Part shown: in pieces, positions 32,600-40,687 of the stretch
Layout of the letters: every line of letters begins with the position of its first letter
Position numbering within the stretch: the first letter of the stretch is position 1
Origin: a virus
Reading direction: 5' to 3' (one strand)
DNA length: 64,000 bases
IMG/VR virus record: IMGVR_UViG_3300013108_000468
Coordinates: 1 to 64,000 of that record
Notes under the pieces: generated by a model
Seen by the model: the letters and a program-made list of their open reading frames with translations, nothing else
Databases searched by the model: none
Told to the model about the DNA's origin: nothing
Position numbers and translations under genes: made by a program

Positions 32600-33946
32600 A
32601 TGAGCGGAACACACAGCACTTACAAGGGCGACAGCCCAGGTAAGAAGGTTGCTCGGGCGAGACTTTGGCTCAACGCTGGCATGGTTATGACAGCGCTGGA
32701 TGTCCAATACCGAGGTGCCTATGTCTTGGCAGGTGAGGGTGGGGATGTTTCCACCCTAAAAGCGCTTGGGTTTAAGCCTGAGACAATCACCGCAGTAGAC
32801 CTAGATCCAGAATATGCAAACTTCTGTGGCGAACTGTACCCAGGAATTACCACCCTGGCTGGTGAAGCTGGGGAGTGGGCAGGCTGTGTTGACTATAACG
32901 GAGCCCATCTAGATTTTTGTAATGGAATAACCCTCGAAAACATAGATACAGCCAGAAAAGTAATTTTAGGTGCTGGCACATATCCTATGTGTTTGGGGAT
33001 CACCATGATGAAGGGTCGAGAAGCCCCGGCTAAGCTGAATAAACACCTACACCCAAACATCCCCAGAAAGATTCGTAAGGACCTTATGAAGGCGGGTAAG
33101 AAGTTTGGTCACTCAGCAGGAGATCAACTCCTTATGCGTGGAAAGATGTTTGACCCGAAAGTGTGTATTGGGCGAGCACGAAAGCGCTTGCTAAGCCACG
33201 CAAACGGCCCAGGCTGGTATGATGAATCAGACAATTGGTTACGTAGCGCTGTAAAGAATGGGAAGCTTACACCGCTCGGTACCGGGCTGATTAGAATGGA
33301 TGCTTTCCGAAGTTGTCTGAATGTCCTCTTACTGGAGCATGGGCTTGGGGTCGTACCTGTTATGGCGCTTTGCTACCACAGCAAATCCAATCATAGTAAC
33401 GGTACACCATTTGTCTGCGGGAACTTCATAGTTGCGAAGCTGCACGAGCTTCAAGTCTATGAGCAGTACCTCTTTACTTACTCGCCCAGCCTCATGTGTT
33501 TTGAAGCCATCCCAGGCAGGGAAAGCCAGAGCGCTCTACGCAATTTTGCACTAAGTGCTGCCCACGGCCTCCCATCGAAAACCGTTGGAAATCTGTTCGA
33601 TATCCCCCCGGAAACAGTTATAGCTTGGCGTGCTCATGAAACTCGTGGTACATACAAAGATATACGGCATAACCGTTCAGGACTTCGAGTAGCCTCAGAG
33701 TCTGGTAACGAGTCTAGGCGTATTGAGTATGACGAAGCTTTCAAGGAGGGCACCGAACGTAATCCACTTTGGATTAGCTCGGCTGGTAGACAGTTCGGTG
33801 CGCCATTAGACATACAGCCAATGTACTCTGGGTGGGGCAATATTGTGTATACTCCTGAGTGGGAACTCAGGTTGATTAATAGTGAAGAAGATGCCCGTAT
33901 AGAAGACGGGCTCCATTTGGAGCTTACCGCTAAAGCGGGTAAATAA
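32600..33946 (+). CDS. methyltransferase-like protein
   Basis: A 448-residue protein. The first 120 residues look like a Rossmann-type SAM-binding fold: AYVLAGEGGDVSTL (motif I-like), ITAVDLDPEYANFC (acidic motif II) and YNGAHLDFCNGIT (motif IV-like). The remaining 300 residues are mixed and lack a recognised DNA-methyltransferase catalytic NPPY or PC motif, so the substrate is open. Start follows AGGGGGG. An RNA or protein substrate is as likely as DNA. Confidence 0.6.
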   Translation: MSGTHSTYKGDSPGKKVARARLWLNAGMVMTALDVQYRGAYVLAGEGGDVSTLKALGFKPETITAVDLDPEYANFCGELYPGITTLAGEAGEWAGCVDYNGAHLDFCNGITLENIDTARKVILGAGTYPMCLGITMMKGREAPAKLNKHLHPNIPRKIRKDLMKAGKKFGHSAGDQLLMRGKMFDPKVCIGRARKRLLSHANGPGWYDESDNWLRSAVKNGKLTPLGTGLIRMDAFRSCLNVLLLEHGLGVVPVMALCYHSKSNHSNGTPFVCGNFIVAKLHELQVYEQYLFTYSPSLMCFEAIPGRESQSALRNFALSAAHGLPSKTVGNLFDIPPETVIAWRAHETRGTYKDIRHNRSGLRVASESGNESRRIEYDEAFKEGTERNPLWISSAGRQFGAPLDIQPMYSGWGNIVYTPEWELRLINSEEDARIEDGLHLELTAKAGK

Positions 33947-33956
33947 GGAGGTTCTA

Positions 33957-34238
33957 ATGCCTATAGAAAGATTAATAGCTAAGCAAACAAACAGGAGTTC
34001 TACGTGGTTAGCTCCCGAAAAAGTAAAGGCATTCAAAGAGGCTTACGCTGAATGTGAGCATGTTGGTGAGGACTACTTTAACTTTGAAGGGAAGCCTGTC
34101 CTCAAATCATATGCGGAATACCTACTAGAATATGTAGAGTCTGAGCCCAGGCCACCGGTAACTAGTCAATGGGCCGAGTGGGCAGATAGTGATTGGCTCT
34201 GGTCTTGCCCTGAAGCTTGGGGAATTAAGAAGCGGTAG
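33957..34238 (+). CDS. hypothetical protein
   Basis: A 93-residue protein, AAGGAGG upstream, with many Trp and Glu residues (WAEWADSDWLWSCPEAWG). Followed by a terminator. Family unknown. Confidence 0.6.
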   Translation: MPIERLIAKQTNRSSTWLAPEKVKAFKEAYAECEHVGEDYFNFEGKPVLKSYAEYLLEYVESEPRPPVTSQWAEWADSDWLWSCPEAWGIKKR

Positions 34239-34269
34239 CCTCTACCAAGAATACATAAGTACATTAACC

Positions 34270-34310
34270 GGAGGGCCGGGTGGGGGAACCCATCCGGCCT
34301 TTCTTTTTTG
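34270..34310 (+). terminator. Rho-independent terminator
   Basis: AGGGCCGGGTGGG pairs with CCCATCCGGCCT (one G-U) around GGAA, followed by TTCTTTTTT. Confidence 0.85.
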
Positions 34311-34322
34311 TGATGCTGGACA

Positions 34323-34371
34323 CGGTGCGGAGGCGCACCGGGGATCTAAAGGGTGCGGTCCCAGCGCACCG
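34323..34371 (+). promoter_or_regulatory. paired GGTGCG/CGCACC leader hairpins
   Basis: Two adjacent hairpins share the same arms: CGGTGCG/CGCACCG (34323-34340) and GGTGCG/CGCACC (34352-34370). The arms could also pair crosswise, giving alternative folds. The second ends directly at the GAAGGA ribosome site of the gene at 34387, so the fold could gate translation. Confidence 0.5.
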
Positions 34372-34386
34372 AAGGAAAGAAAATAA

Positions 34387-34749
34387 ATGTCATACACAGA
34401 CAATACACCAAAACTATATGAGGTATACGGAGAGTACTACCAACCAGCGTTAGTGGATGGGAATCTTCCCGAGGGTCAACTAACGTCTTTCGATGTCTAT
34501 CACAGTAAGGAGGCTTGCCAGGACTCCTTTCCTGACTGTGAGATTGAGACGTACTCTGGTGGGGATATTGAGAGTCCTAGGTTTGTGGACTACACGCCCG
34601 TTGTGGTGTGGGTACCCGCTAGGGACAGACCAGAATGTTGGGATTGGGACCTGCGGACTTACCTGCTCGATAGCGTTGCTGCCGCCCACTCATTTTTCAC
34701 TGTGATGGACCGACACGGTCAACCAGTAAAGGTTGTGGGGCAAAAGTAA
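34387..34749 (+). CDS. hypothetical protein
   Basis: A 120-residue acidic protein rich in Tyr and Asp, MSYTDNTPKLYEVYGEYY at its start. Its leader carries the paired hairpins described separately. Family not recognised. Confidence 0.6.
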   Translation: MSYTDNTPKLYEVYGEYYQPALVDGNLPEGQLTSFDVYHSKEACQDSFPDCEIETYSGGDIESPRFVDYTPVVVWVPARDRPECWDWDLRTYLLDSVAAAHSFFTVMDRHGQPVKVVGQK

Positions 34750-34759
34750 TGAGACGACG

Positions 34760-35140
34760 ATGAGTAGCCAACTTCCCCTGTGGTTTAATTGGATAGACTC
34801 ATACCCTGACCCACTTCGGGGAGGGGAGGTCATTGTAGGCGATGGGGTTGGGGCTTGTGTTGCGTCATTCAAGTTCCGTGTAACACAAGTTTCTGCGGAA
34901 TGGTTCTACGCGGTTTTCAAGGATGGCTGTGATTATCAAGACTCATATATTGTTAAGGAAAAAGTTGGGCCCTACAGAACTGCTGAGGAAGCCTACAAAG
35001 ACGCCATAGAATTCTGTTGGCTAGAAACCCTAGTTAACGAATATCTATGGTTATGTATGTGTGATCGCGAGATTCAGCCGCCCGGTCATCCGGGTGGGTG
35101 CCAATACTGTTTCGGTCTCAAGAAACTAAAAGAAGAATAA
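34760..35140 (+). CDS. hypothetical protein with C-terminal Cys cluster
   Basis: A 126-residue protein. The N-terminal half has a beta-rich region (GGEVIVGDGVGACVASFKFR). The last 35 residues contain LCMCD and CQYCFG, enough for a zinc knuckle. Followed by a clear terminator. Family unknown. Confidence 0.6.
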   Translation: MSSQLPLWFNWIDSYPDPLRGGEVIVGDGVGACVASFKFRVTQVSAEWFYAVFKDGCDYQDSYIVKEKVGPYRTAEEAYKDAIEFCWLETLVNEYLWLCMCDREIQPPGHPGGCQYCFGLKKLKEE

Positions 35141-35149
35141 CTACTAATA

Positions 35150-35184
35150 GGTGTCCGGGGTGTAAGACCGGACACCTTCTTTTG
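35150..35184 (+). terminator. Rho-independent terminator
   Basis: GGTGTCCGG pairs perfectly with CCGGACACC, followed by TTCTTTT. The next gene's ribosome site follows immediately. Confidence 0.8.
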
Positions 35185-35196
35185 AGGAGATGCCAC

Positions 35197-35619
35197 ATGG
35201 CCAATTATTATGCAACGGCTCGAACGAGCTACGTGAAAGTTAAAGACGAGGCGGTGTTCCTCCGGTGGGCTGAGACAATTCCTGAAGCGGAGGTCATCAC
35301 TCATGAAACAGAGGAACACGGTAGACTATACGGGTTTCTTTTTGGTCCTAACAGCGATTGCGGGAGCATCCCCTGCTGGGTAGAGGACGAAGATACGGGT
35401 GAACATCACGACCTAGACATCTTCAAAGAAATGCAGCCCCACATCGCTGATGGATGGTCCATAACGTTTATGGAAGTTGGTGCTGAGAAGTATAGATATG
35501 TAGTGGGCACAGCAGCGGTGGTCACGCCCGAAGCAATCGAACATTACGACCTAAACAGGTGGGTATGTGAAACCCTGAACGGCCTTGGTGATCCGATGAG
35601 CACCTCGTGTGAATACTGA
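35197..35619 (+). CDS. conserved phage/plasmid protein (MANYYATARxxY family)
   Basis: A 140-residue acidic protein with TGAGGAG upstream. The opening MANYYATARTSYVKVKDE matches a small family common on plasmids and phages with unknown function. The stop shares a base with the next ATG. It opens the tightly overlapping run to 37982. Confidence 0.75.
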   Translation: MANYYATARTSYVKVKDEAVFLRWAETIPEAEVITHETEEHGRLYGFLFGPNSDCGSIPCWVEDEDTGEHHDLDIFKEMQPHIADGWSITFMEVGAEKYRYVVGTAAVVTPEAIEHYDLNRWVCETLNGLGDPMSTSCEY

Positions 35620-35864
35620 TGGGGGGTCTACATAATCAATGTGTTGCGAAGTACGTGATACATGGACGGAAGGTAGAGGTAGACCTGTGCTGGCAGGGGG
35701 ATGACCCCGAAAGTGACGGGGATCGCTTTTATGACCTCTATGATGAAAAGGGGTTCTGCCTAAATGAGGGAGAGCCCTGGCATGATGATGGTCGCGGAGT
35801 CCCCACCAAAGAAGAGATAGAAGACGCGTTTAGTCACTGGAAAACGGAGGCCGAAAATGGTTAA
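35619..35864 (+). CDS. small acidic protein
   Basis: An 81-residue protein starting in the TGATG overlap of the previous stop. Very acidic (DDPESDGDRFYDLYDEKG). It overlaps the next gene by eight bases. Family unknown. Confidence 0.6.
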   Translation: MGGLHNQCVAKYVIHGRKVEVDLCWQGDDPESDGDRFYDLYDEKGFCLNEGEPWHDDGRGVPTKEEIEDAFSHWKTEAENG

Positions 35865-36057
35865 GGCGACATGTGCATTCGTGGCACAGGACGTGCTCGA
35901 CATGTTTGATGTGACCGAATCAGAAGCAGAAGAGTTCCTAACTAACAATAGAAAACATATTGAATCCCACATGTGTAAAAGCGGTTGGGAGGTCATCGAA
36001 ACCCTTGGGGCTATGGATGGCTTAAGCCTGAAGTCGGGGGACGAAGATGGCGATTAA
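35857..36057 (+). CDS. small protein
   Basis: A 66-residue acidic helical protein (DVLDMFDVTESEAEEFL). Overlaps both neighbours by 8-11 bases. Family unknown. Confidence 0.6.
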   Translation: MVKATCAFVAQDVLDMFDVTESEAEEFLTNNRKHIESHMCKSGWEVIETLGAMDGLSLKSGDEDGD

Positions 36058-36241
36058 ATATAACCACATGATGGACATGGCGTTCAGTATCGAAACCGAG
36101 GCTGACGAAGAAGCCATCTTCAATAAAGAAAATATGCCCGCACTACTTGCAAGAGCTAGGGCGAGGCTTGATGACATAGAACGTGAGGGTTGCACAGAAG
36201 CCTTTGGTCTTTGCGATACCTATGAGGTGGATGATGTATGA
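36047..36241 (+). CDS. small protein
   Basis: A 64-residue acidic helical protein. Starts within the end of the previous gene, ends within the start of the next. Family unknown. Confidence 0.55.
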   Translation: MAIKYNHMMDMAFSIETEADEEAIFNKENMPALLARARARLDDIEREGCTEAFGLCDTYEVDDV

Positions 36242-36455
36242 GACAGTCTTAAAATATCAAATGAGGATGGGGTGGACTGACCGGACAACGGTCAGCGTGC
36301 TCAGCGATTTTATCGAAACACTCCTTTCCCCGAGCCACGAAGCGCACGAGCGGGTAGAGGAGCTTGTTAACTACATGGAACGAAGAGCCGAGGAAGAAGA
36401 AGAATTTGCTTCTGATTTTGATGACGAGTTCCTGGAGGAGATGGATGATGTTTGA
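36234..36455 (+). CDS. small acidic protein
   Basis: A 73-residue protein starting MYETVLKYQMRMGW after GAGGTGG, with a strongly acidic Glu/Asp C-terminus. Eight-base overlaps on both sides. Confidence 0.55.
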   Translation: MYETVLKYQMRMGWTDRTTVSVLSDFIETLLSPSHEAHERVEELVNYMERRAEEEEEFASDFDDEFLEEMDDV

Positions 36456-36654
36456 GGACACCGTAATCCCTAAGAGATGCCCGGTCTGCGCTAGCGATAA
36501 TATCGAGAGCGAGGGGCTAGGCAACGATGAAGAGCCTCCTATGACGGAGGCGTATGAGCGATGCTCTTGTGTGGAATGCAAGAGCCAGTGGATAAACCGG
36601 GCGGAACTCCGCTGGTATCAGTCAGAAGTAACGAACGAAAGGATGAGTGTATGA
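36448..36654 (+). CDS. small zinc-ribbon protein
   Basis: A 68-residue protein. Two CxxC pairs (RCPVC near residue 9, CSCVEC near 40) form a likely zinc ribbon, with a conserved SQW near the end. ATGA overlap with the next gene. Similar small ribbons occur in many phages; role unknown. Confidence 0.65.
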   Translation: MFEDTVIPKRCPVCASDNIESEGLGNDEEPPMTEAYERCSCVECKSQWINRAELRWYQSEVTNERMSV

Positions 36655-36848
36655 CAGAGAAAATATATAACTATGAATGCTTCGGGGAGACCCTGGAGTT
36701 CGCGGAGTCTCTTGGGTGGGTAGACAACCACCCGGACAGCACAGATAAAGATTATGATGCAAACATGATTGGTGACGCTATAGAGCAAGAAGCCATCGAG
36801 TTTATAGAAGGCAAGGGCTACAAAATAGTCGGGTTTGATGATGACTAG
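36651..36848 (+). CDS. small acidic protein
   Basis: A 65-residue acidic protein with an ATGA start. Tyr-rich N-terminus (MTEKIYNYECFG). Family unknown. Confidence 0.55.
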   Translation: MTEKIYNYECFGETLEFAESLGWVDNHPDSTDKDYDANMIGDAIEQEAIEFIEGKGYKIVGFDDD

Positions 36849-37263
36849 ATCACCAAACGACCAAGACCCGCCTGACTATGTAACAGGGGATACTCCCCTG
36901 GCCGCACTGTACGACAAAATCTACGAGAAGTACCCCTACCTAGAGGACTTCGAGGAGATACTACACAACGAAGTAACCGCTTCGGGTGAGCCCATTGAGG
37001 GCATCCATAGAATGCTTGAGTACGTCATCCACGAGGCTTACGCCGTGGGAGTAGATGATGCCAAGTCGGATATGGGTGAGCACCTCGCTCACGTTGAGCG
37101 TGAAGCTGTCGGCGCTGTTCGCATGGTCCTAGATGCCGCTACAGAAGAAGGTCACGAGCTTACCTTGTTTGGTAGAAGTCGTTGTAGCGAGATCTGTGAC
37201 GCCATTGACTGGGACTGGCTTAGAAAAGTAGACAAACAATTCGGAGGAAAAAATGACCGATAA
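36841..37263 (+). CDS. hypothetical acidic protein
   Basis: A 140-residue acidic helical protein. Start at 36838 or 36841 inside the end of the previous gene. Family unknown. Confidence 0.6.
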   Translation: MTRSPNDQDPPDYVTGDTPLAALYDKIYEKYPYLEDFEEILHNEVTASGEPIEGIHRMLEYVIHEAYAVGVDDAKSDMGEHLAHVEREAVGAVRMVLDAATEEGHELTLFGRSRCSEICDAIDWDWLRKVDKQFGGKNDR

Positions 37264-37495
37264 CATTAGAGACTACGGGTTTGTAGACAGCAACCCTGTA
37301 GGAGTGCCTACTGCTAAAGAGGCACCGGAAGAGCTTCGTAAGGAGGGATGTCCTCATTGCGGATGTAAAGAGGTGATGGAAATCACCGTAGATGTTGAGC
37401 AAGAACTCTTGAAGGGTGGCGCAGGAAAAGGTACCTACTTTGGGTGTCCTGCATGTCCATGGGCATCACCTATGATGATGGTGGCCCGTGGGTGA
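37253..37495 (+). CDS. small zinc-ribbon protein
   Basis: An 80-residue protein, GGAGG upstream. CPHCGC near residue 33 and CPACPW near residue 65 form a two-knuckle ribbon. Overlaps neighbours on both sides. Function unknown. Confidence 0.65.
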   Translation: MTDNIRDYGFVDSNPVGVPTAKEAPEELRKEGCPHCGCKEVMEITVDVEQELLKGGAGKGTYFGCPACPWASPMMMVARG

Positions 37496-37982
37496 CCGCT
37501 GCTACTTGAGGATTCAGATTCATCCTGACGATTATCTAATCGCTAAAGAGCACCTAGAGCCTAAAACATACCAAAGCTGGCCAGACGCTCTGGGAGACAC
37601 CTCCTCCGGAGATTTCTGGGCTGACGAGGTATCCTTCGAACACGGTGCTCTTATTATAGAGGAATACGAGGCCAACTATGGTTGGTACGACGAGCTTGGA
37701 GAGATGGGCGTAGCCGGTTGCAGATTCATCGCCTACAACGGTGCTGGTGGTGAATACGGACATGGCTGTACTTTTGGTACTGGGGTGCTTAACCCTAGCC
37801 ACCCATCTGGAGGGTACTATTACTACGAAATGGCAACCGACAGTGATGGGACTCCTATTGCGCGTATAGACATGAACGGGCTGCTTTACGCGAGAGATAA
37901 ACCTAAACTTAGAGAAATGATGCGGGCCTACAGTAAGGTCTGCAAAATATTCACTAAACTACGAGAGCAAGCCGAGGAGTAA
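37488..37982 (+). CDS. hypothetical protein, GTG start
   Basis: A 164-residue protein that appears to begin with GTG inside the end of the previous gene (MGDRCYLRIQIHPDDY). Rich in Gly and Tyr, with HPSGGYYYYE. Typical of small enzyme-like phage orphans. No family recognised. Confidence 0.6.
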   Translation: MGDRCYLRIQIHPDDYLIAKEHLEPKTYQSWPDALGDTSSGDFWADEVSFEHGALIIEEYEANYGWYDELGEMGVAGCRFIAYNGAGGEYGHGCTFGTGVLNPSHPSGGYYYYEMATDSDGTPIARIDMNGLLYARDKPKLREMMRAYSKVCKIFTKLREQAEE

Positions 37983-38022
37983 CAACCCCCGGTTAGATAA
38001 ACGCTAATAACTTGGAGATAGA

Positions 38023-38322
38023 ATGGGACGCGAAAAATCCCGCTGGCTAAACTTGGATGAGTGGGTCTGCCCCAACCACATACCATCACCTAGGTATCCA
38101 ATAAAACTTGAAAAATGTTGGTACCTAAACTGTGAGCAACGCCCCCCTATGGTCGAACGACCTGTCCCCAACACCGATATTTGTGCATGGCATATGTGTG
38201 ATAAGGGTTTTGATGGCAAGGGGGCATTCTCCAGGGAGAATAGTAAATATTGCTCTAGAGATTGCTCTAATAAAAATGCTAGGTATAGACACAAAACTCG
38301 TAAGGGGGCGTCAAATGAATGA
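38023..38322 (+). CDS. Cys/His-rich small protein
   Basis: A 99-residue basic protein with CPNH, CWYLNC, CAWHMC and CSRDC, probably binding two zinc ions. The last cluster (KYCSRDCSNKNARYRHK) resembles the short zinc motif found in small phage HNH-linked and YlxR-like proteins. TTGGAGA upstream. Function unknown. Confidence 0.6.
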   Translation: MGREKSRWLNLDEWVCPNHIPSPRYPIKLEKCWYLNCEQRPPMVERPVPNTDICAWHMCDKGFDGKGAFSRENSKYCSRDCSNKNARYRHKTRKGASNE

Positions 38323-38518
38323 GGATGACTACCAAGCAGAAATCAAAAAGTTGGAGATGGCAGTGAAAACATTACTGTACATAGTTAATGAATATATGGT
38401 CCGAAATAGCTCAGGTATTACCGATGACCATGGCCACCCCCTAAACTTCTCTGCGGAGATGTCTGCTGTCCGTACGGCCTTGCAGCAAACAGAAACCTTT
38501 AAGGCAAGCTGGGAATAG
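38315..38518 (+). CDS. small helical protein
   Basis: A 67-residue protein starting MNEDDYQAEIKKLEMAV after AAGGGGG, overlapping the previous stop by eight bases. Helical, acidic. Confidence 0.55.
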   Translation: MNEDDYQAEIKKLEMAVKTLLYIVNEYMVRNSSGITDDHGHPLNFSAEMSAVRTALQQTETFKASWE

Positions 38519-38519
38519 A

Positions 38520-38648
38520 ATGTACTTAGATAGAAAAACTTATGAAGAACGACGAGATGCCATACTCTGGCTATGCGATAAACTAAACGCTTTCTGGCGC
38601 TGGGTTTCTCGCCCCTTTAGGAGAAACAATGAGAGAATGGAACGGTAG
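38520..38648 (+). CDS. small Arg/Trp-rich peptide
   Basis: A 42-residue ORF beginning two bases after the previous stop. Rich in Arg and Trp (LWLCDKLNAFWRWVSRPFRR). Its end overlaps the next gene by 20 bases. Supported by packing only. Confidence 0.4.
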   Translation: MYLDRKTYEERRDAILWLCDKLNAFWRWVSRPFRRNNERMER

Positions 38649-38835
38649 CTGTCAACGCTGCTACACAAAGACCAATTGTCATATTATGTCCATGTATTCT
38701 GAATTACTTATCTGCATGGACTGTAAAAGCAAAGAAGAGAAGCGTGATGATTATAGAAAAGCCCGTGATGCGGATGTTGCCGCAATCAAATCCGGGGACT
38801 ACAATTTCAGAGGCGTCGGTGAACCCTCTAGATAA
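38629..38835 (+). CDS. small zinc-ribbon-like protein
   Basis: A 68-residue protein, TAGGAGA upstream. CQRCYTKTNC near residue 8 and CMDC near residue 29 make a probable ribbon, followed by a basic helix. Function unknown. Confidence 0.6.
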   Translation: MREWNGSCQRCYTKTNCHIMSMYSELLICMDCKSKEEKRDDYRKARDADVAAIKSGDYNFRGVGEPSR

Positions 38836-38888
38836 AAAAGAGATGTGCCAACAATATCCGGACTATGAGCAGTCCTTCATATTTGACA

Positions 38889-39176
38889 CTACGCCTCTGC
38901 CATTGGACCAGAAAGAGTCCACTGCACAAAAGACAGCGTAGAAAGCATTTTCTCGCAAAAGCTGCCCAATAGGTTGTTATCCTCTAATAGGGCCTTCCAG
39001 GAACTTTCATCTAGCCTAACTCCGTTATGCTGGGCGTTCATAATCCTGACTACATCTATGTCCTCCTCAGGCAAGAGAATTCCTTCGTCACCAAAGTTAG
39101 TGACACTGCACTGAATTTTCCATGTGGCACCCCCTACGGGGAAATCCACAAAGAATATCAAAGAGTTCTTAGTCAT
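38889..39176 (-). CDS. hypothetical protein on the opposite strand
   Basis: A 95-residue protein starting at 39176 after GAGGTG. It has a well-formed beta-rich N-terminal half (NSLIFFVDFPVGGATWKI) and helical C-terminus. It interrupts the otherwise rightward accessory run, so it is regulated separately or newly inserted. Family unknown. Confidence 0.55.
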   Translation of the reverse strand: MTKNSLIFFVDFPVGGATWKIQCSVTNFGDEGILLPEEDIDVVRIMNAQHNGVRLDESSWKALLEDNNLLGSFCEKMLSTLSFVQWTLSGPMAEA

Positions 39177-39217
39177 TGGGCGACACCTCGTATACAAGTT
39201 TACCTAAGGAGTAGGTA

Positions 39218-39424
39218 ATGGACGAAGTCTGTAATAAAAACAAAGAAGCTAGTTTGGTCAACAAGATCATGTCCTATGAGGCTGACGAGATGTCTCAAGA
39301 GGAGGAAATTAGTTTCTTTCAAGAATTGATTAACTCCGGAATGGCTTGGAATCTACAAGGCCACTACGGAAGAATGGCGGTACGGCTTATTGAAGAAGGG
39401 CTGTGCCAGACAAAGGAGACGTGA
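39218..39424 (+). CDS. DUF7417-like small phage protein
   Basis: A 68-residue protein, AGGAGTAGGTA upstream. The pattern IMSYEADEMSQEEEISFFQELINSG followed in sequence by AWNLQGHYGRMA matches a small family common in phages. Its role is unknown. The stop shares one base with the next start. Confidence 0.75.
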   Translation: MDEVCNKNKEASLVNKIMSYEADEMSQEEEISFFQELINSGMAWNLQGHYGRMAVRLIEEGLCQTKET

Positions 39425-39843
39425 TGGGACAATACTATAAAATCACTAATATTGATAAAGAGGAATACCTGTGTCCCCACAAGTTTGGATCAGGTTTAAA
39501 GCTAATGGAGTTTGGTAATGACGGGCAGTCAGCGATGACTGGTCTAGCCGTTCTACTAGCAGATGGCAACGGACGTGGTGGAGGGGACCTAAGAAGTGAG
39601 CACCCGATCATCGGAACATGGGCTGGCGACAGAATCGTGATTGCTGGTGACTACGCGGACGCAAACAAGTGGTGCCCCAGTACCAAGGAAAACCTGTACG
39701 CCTACGCCGAACACGCCTACAAAGACATCTCTGACAAGGTCATCGAGGCCATTGTTGACGGTGAGGGTGATTGGCACGACTTGTCGAGGCTCGAAAAGAC
39801 GCAATTCGGTTGGCGAAGGATTGCGGGCGGGTCAGCCACATGA
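39424..39843 (+). CDS. conserved phage protein (MGQYYK family)
   Basis: A 139-residue protein beginning MGQYYKITNIDKEEY and including FGSGLKLMEF and GTWAGDRIVIAGDYA, a conserved small family of phages and some bacteria with no known function. ATGA overlap with the ADP-ribosyltransferase-like gene downstream. Confidence 0.75.
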   Translation: MGQYYKITNIDKEEYLCPHKFGSGLKLMEFGNDGQSAMTGLAVLLADGNGRGGGDLRSEHPIIGTWAGDRIVIAGDYADANKWCPSTKENLYAYAEHAYKDISDKVIEAIVDGEGDWHDLSRLEKTQFGWRRIAGGSAT

Positions 39844-40652
39844 AGCTCTACCACGGAACTTCAGAAAAAGTTGCCCGCCTATCGATGGCGGAAGGATTAA
39901 AAACCAAGGACAGCACTGGCTCTAAAGGTAACTGGGAGCACTCAGTCGATTCTGCGGGTGACCGCGTCTACCTATCGGTTGCATACGCTGGATACTTTGC
40001 CAACTGCGCGGCAGAAAACGGTGAGAAATGGGGTATCGTTGAAATTGATACTGACCTGCTTGACGAAGACTACCTCCTCCCGGATGAAGACTTCTTAGAG
40101 CAAGCCAGCAGAAATGAAGTGCCTCCGGACGATGATGACATGGGGCACTTCTTCGATGACCTTAGGGATGCGAATGAGCTACCCGATGGTGCCGAACGTA
40201 TGAAAGCGCGAACAACTTTCTATAGAGATAACGCGCCGCTGCTTTTCGCACATCTATGGGAACACTCAGTAGAGCACCTGGGTAACTGCTGCCACCTTGG
40301 TGACATCCCACCAGAAGCAATCACCCGTGTTGCTGTATTCGATCCGGAGTCAAATTCAGATATCTACTGGTCTGTGGACCCGTGTATTACGTTGATGAAC
40401 TACCGAATCTGTTCGCCTAAGTACAAAGCTATCACTCGTTGGTTGGCGGGGTACGAGGACATAGACGCTAAAGATATGACATCGCTCTTCGCGCCAGACG
40501 CAAAGATTACAATTCCGGATAATGACAACATTCCGGAAGAGATCCGGGCACACATCGATATGAAAAACCAACTGTTCGACGCCAGACAATACTGGCAGGA
40601 AGTGGTCATACCGAATCGTGCAGGTCTAGAAATCCTCAAGCAAAGCGCTTGA
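39840..40652 (+). CDS. ADP-ribosyltransferase-fold protein (candidate)
   Basis: A 270-residue protein. The start KLYHGTSEKVARLSMAEGL, then VYLSVAYAGYFANCAAEN, then VEIDTDLL and LLPDEDFLEQ follow the order of the small PARP/KptA-like ADP-ribosyltransferase fold: His-Gly-Thr for NAD+, a Tyr-Leu-Ser strand and a late acidic residue. If active it would transfer ADP-ribose to protein or nucleic acid. Phage enzymes of this fold can modify host RNA polymerase or counter defences. The C-terminal 120 residues have no recognised domain. Last gene of the accessory run, with its own terminator. Confidence 0.6.
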   Translation: MKLYHGTSEKVARLSMAEGLKTKDSTGSKGNWEHSVDSAGDRVYLSVAYAGYFANCAAENGEKWGIVEIDTDLLDEDYLLPDEDFLEQASRNEVPPDDDDMGHFFDDLRDANELPDGAERMKARTTFYRDNAPLLFAHLWEHSVEHLGNCCHLGDIPPEAITRVAVFDPESNSDIYWSVDPCITLMNYRICSPKYKAITRWLAGYEDIDAKDMTSLFAPDAKITIPDNDNIPEEIRAHIDMKNQLFDARQYWQEVVIPNRAGLEILKQSA

Positions 40653-40656
40653 GATT

Positions 40657-40686
40657 AAAGTGTGTCCTACGGGGCACACTTTTTTA
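40657..40686 (+). terminator. bidirectional terminator
   Basis: AAGTGTGTCC pairs with GGGCACACTT around TACG, then T-run on both strands. It lies between convergent genes. Confidence 0.8.
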
Positions 40687-40687
40687 C

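Noticed and set aside
38744-38941. 65-residue plus-strand ORF
   Set aside because: Out of frame with a zinc-ribbon gene and antisense to the 38889-39176 gene; a shorter start at 38843 has only a weak site. Left out as unsupported.
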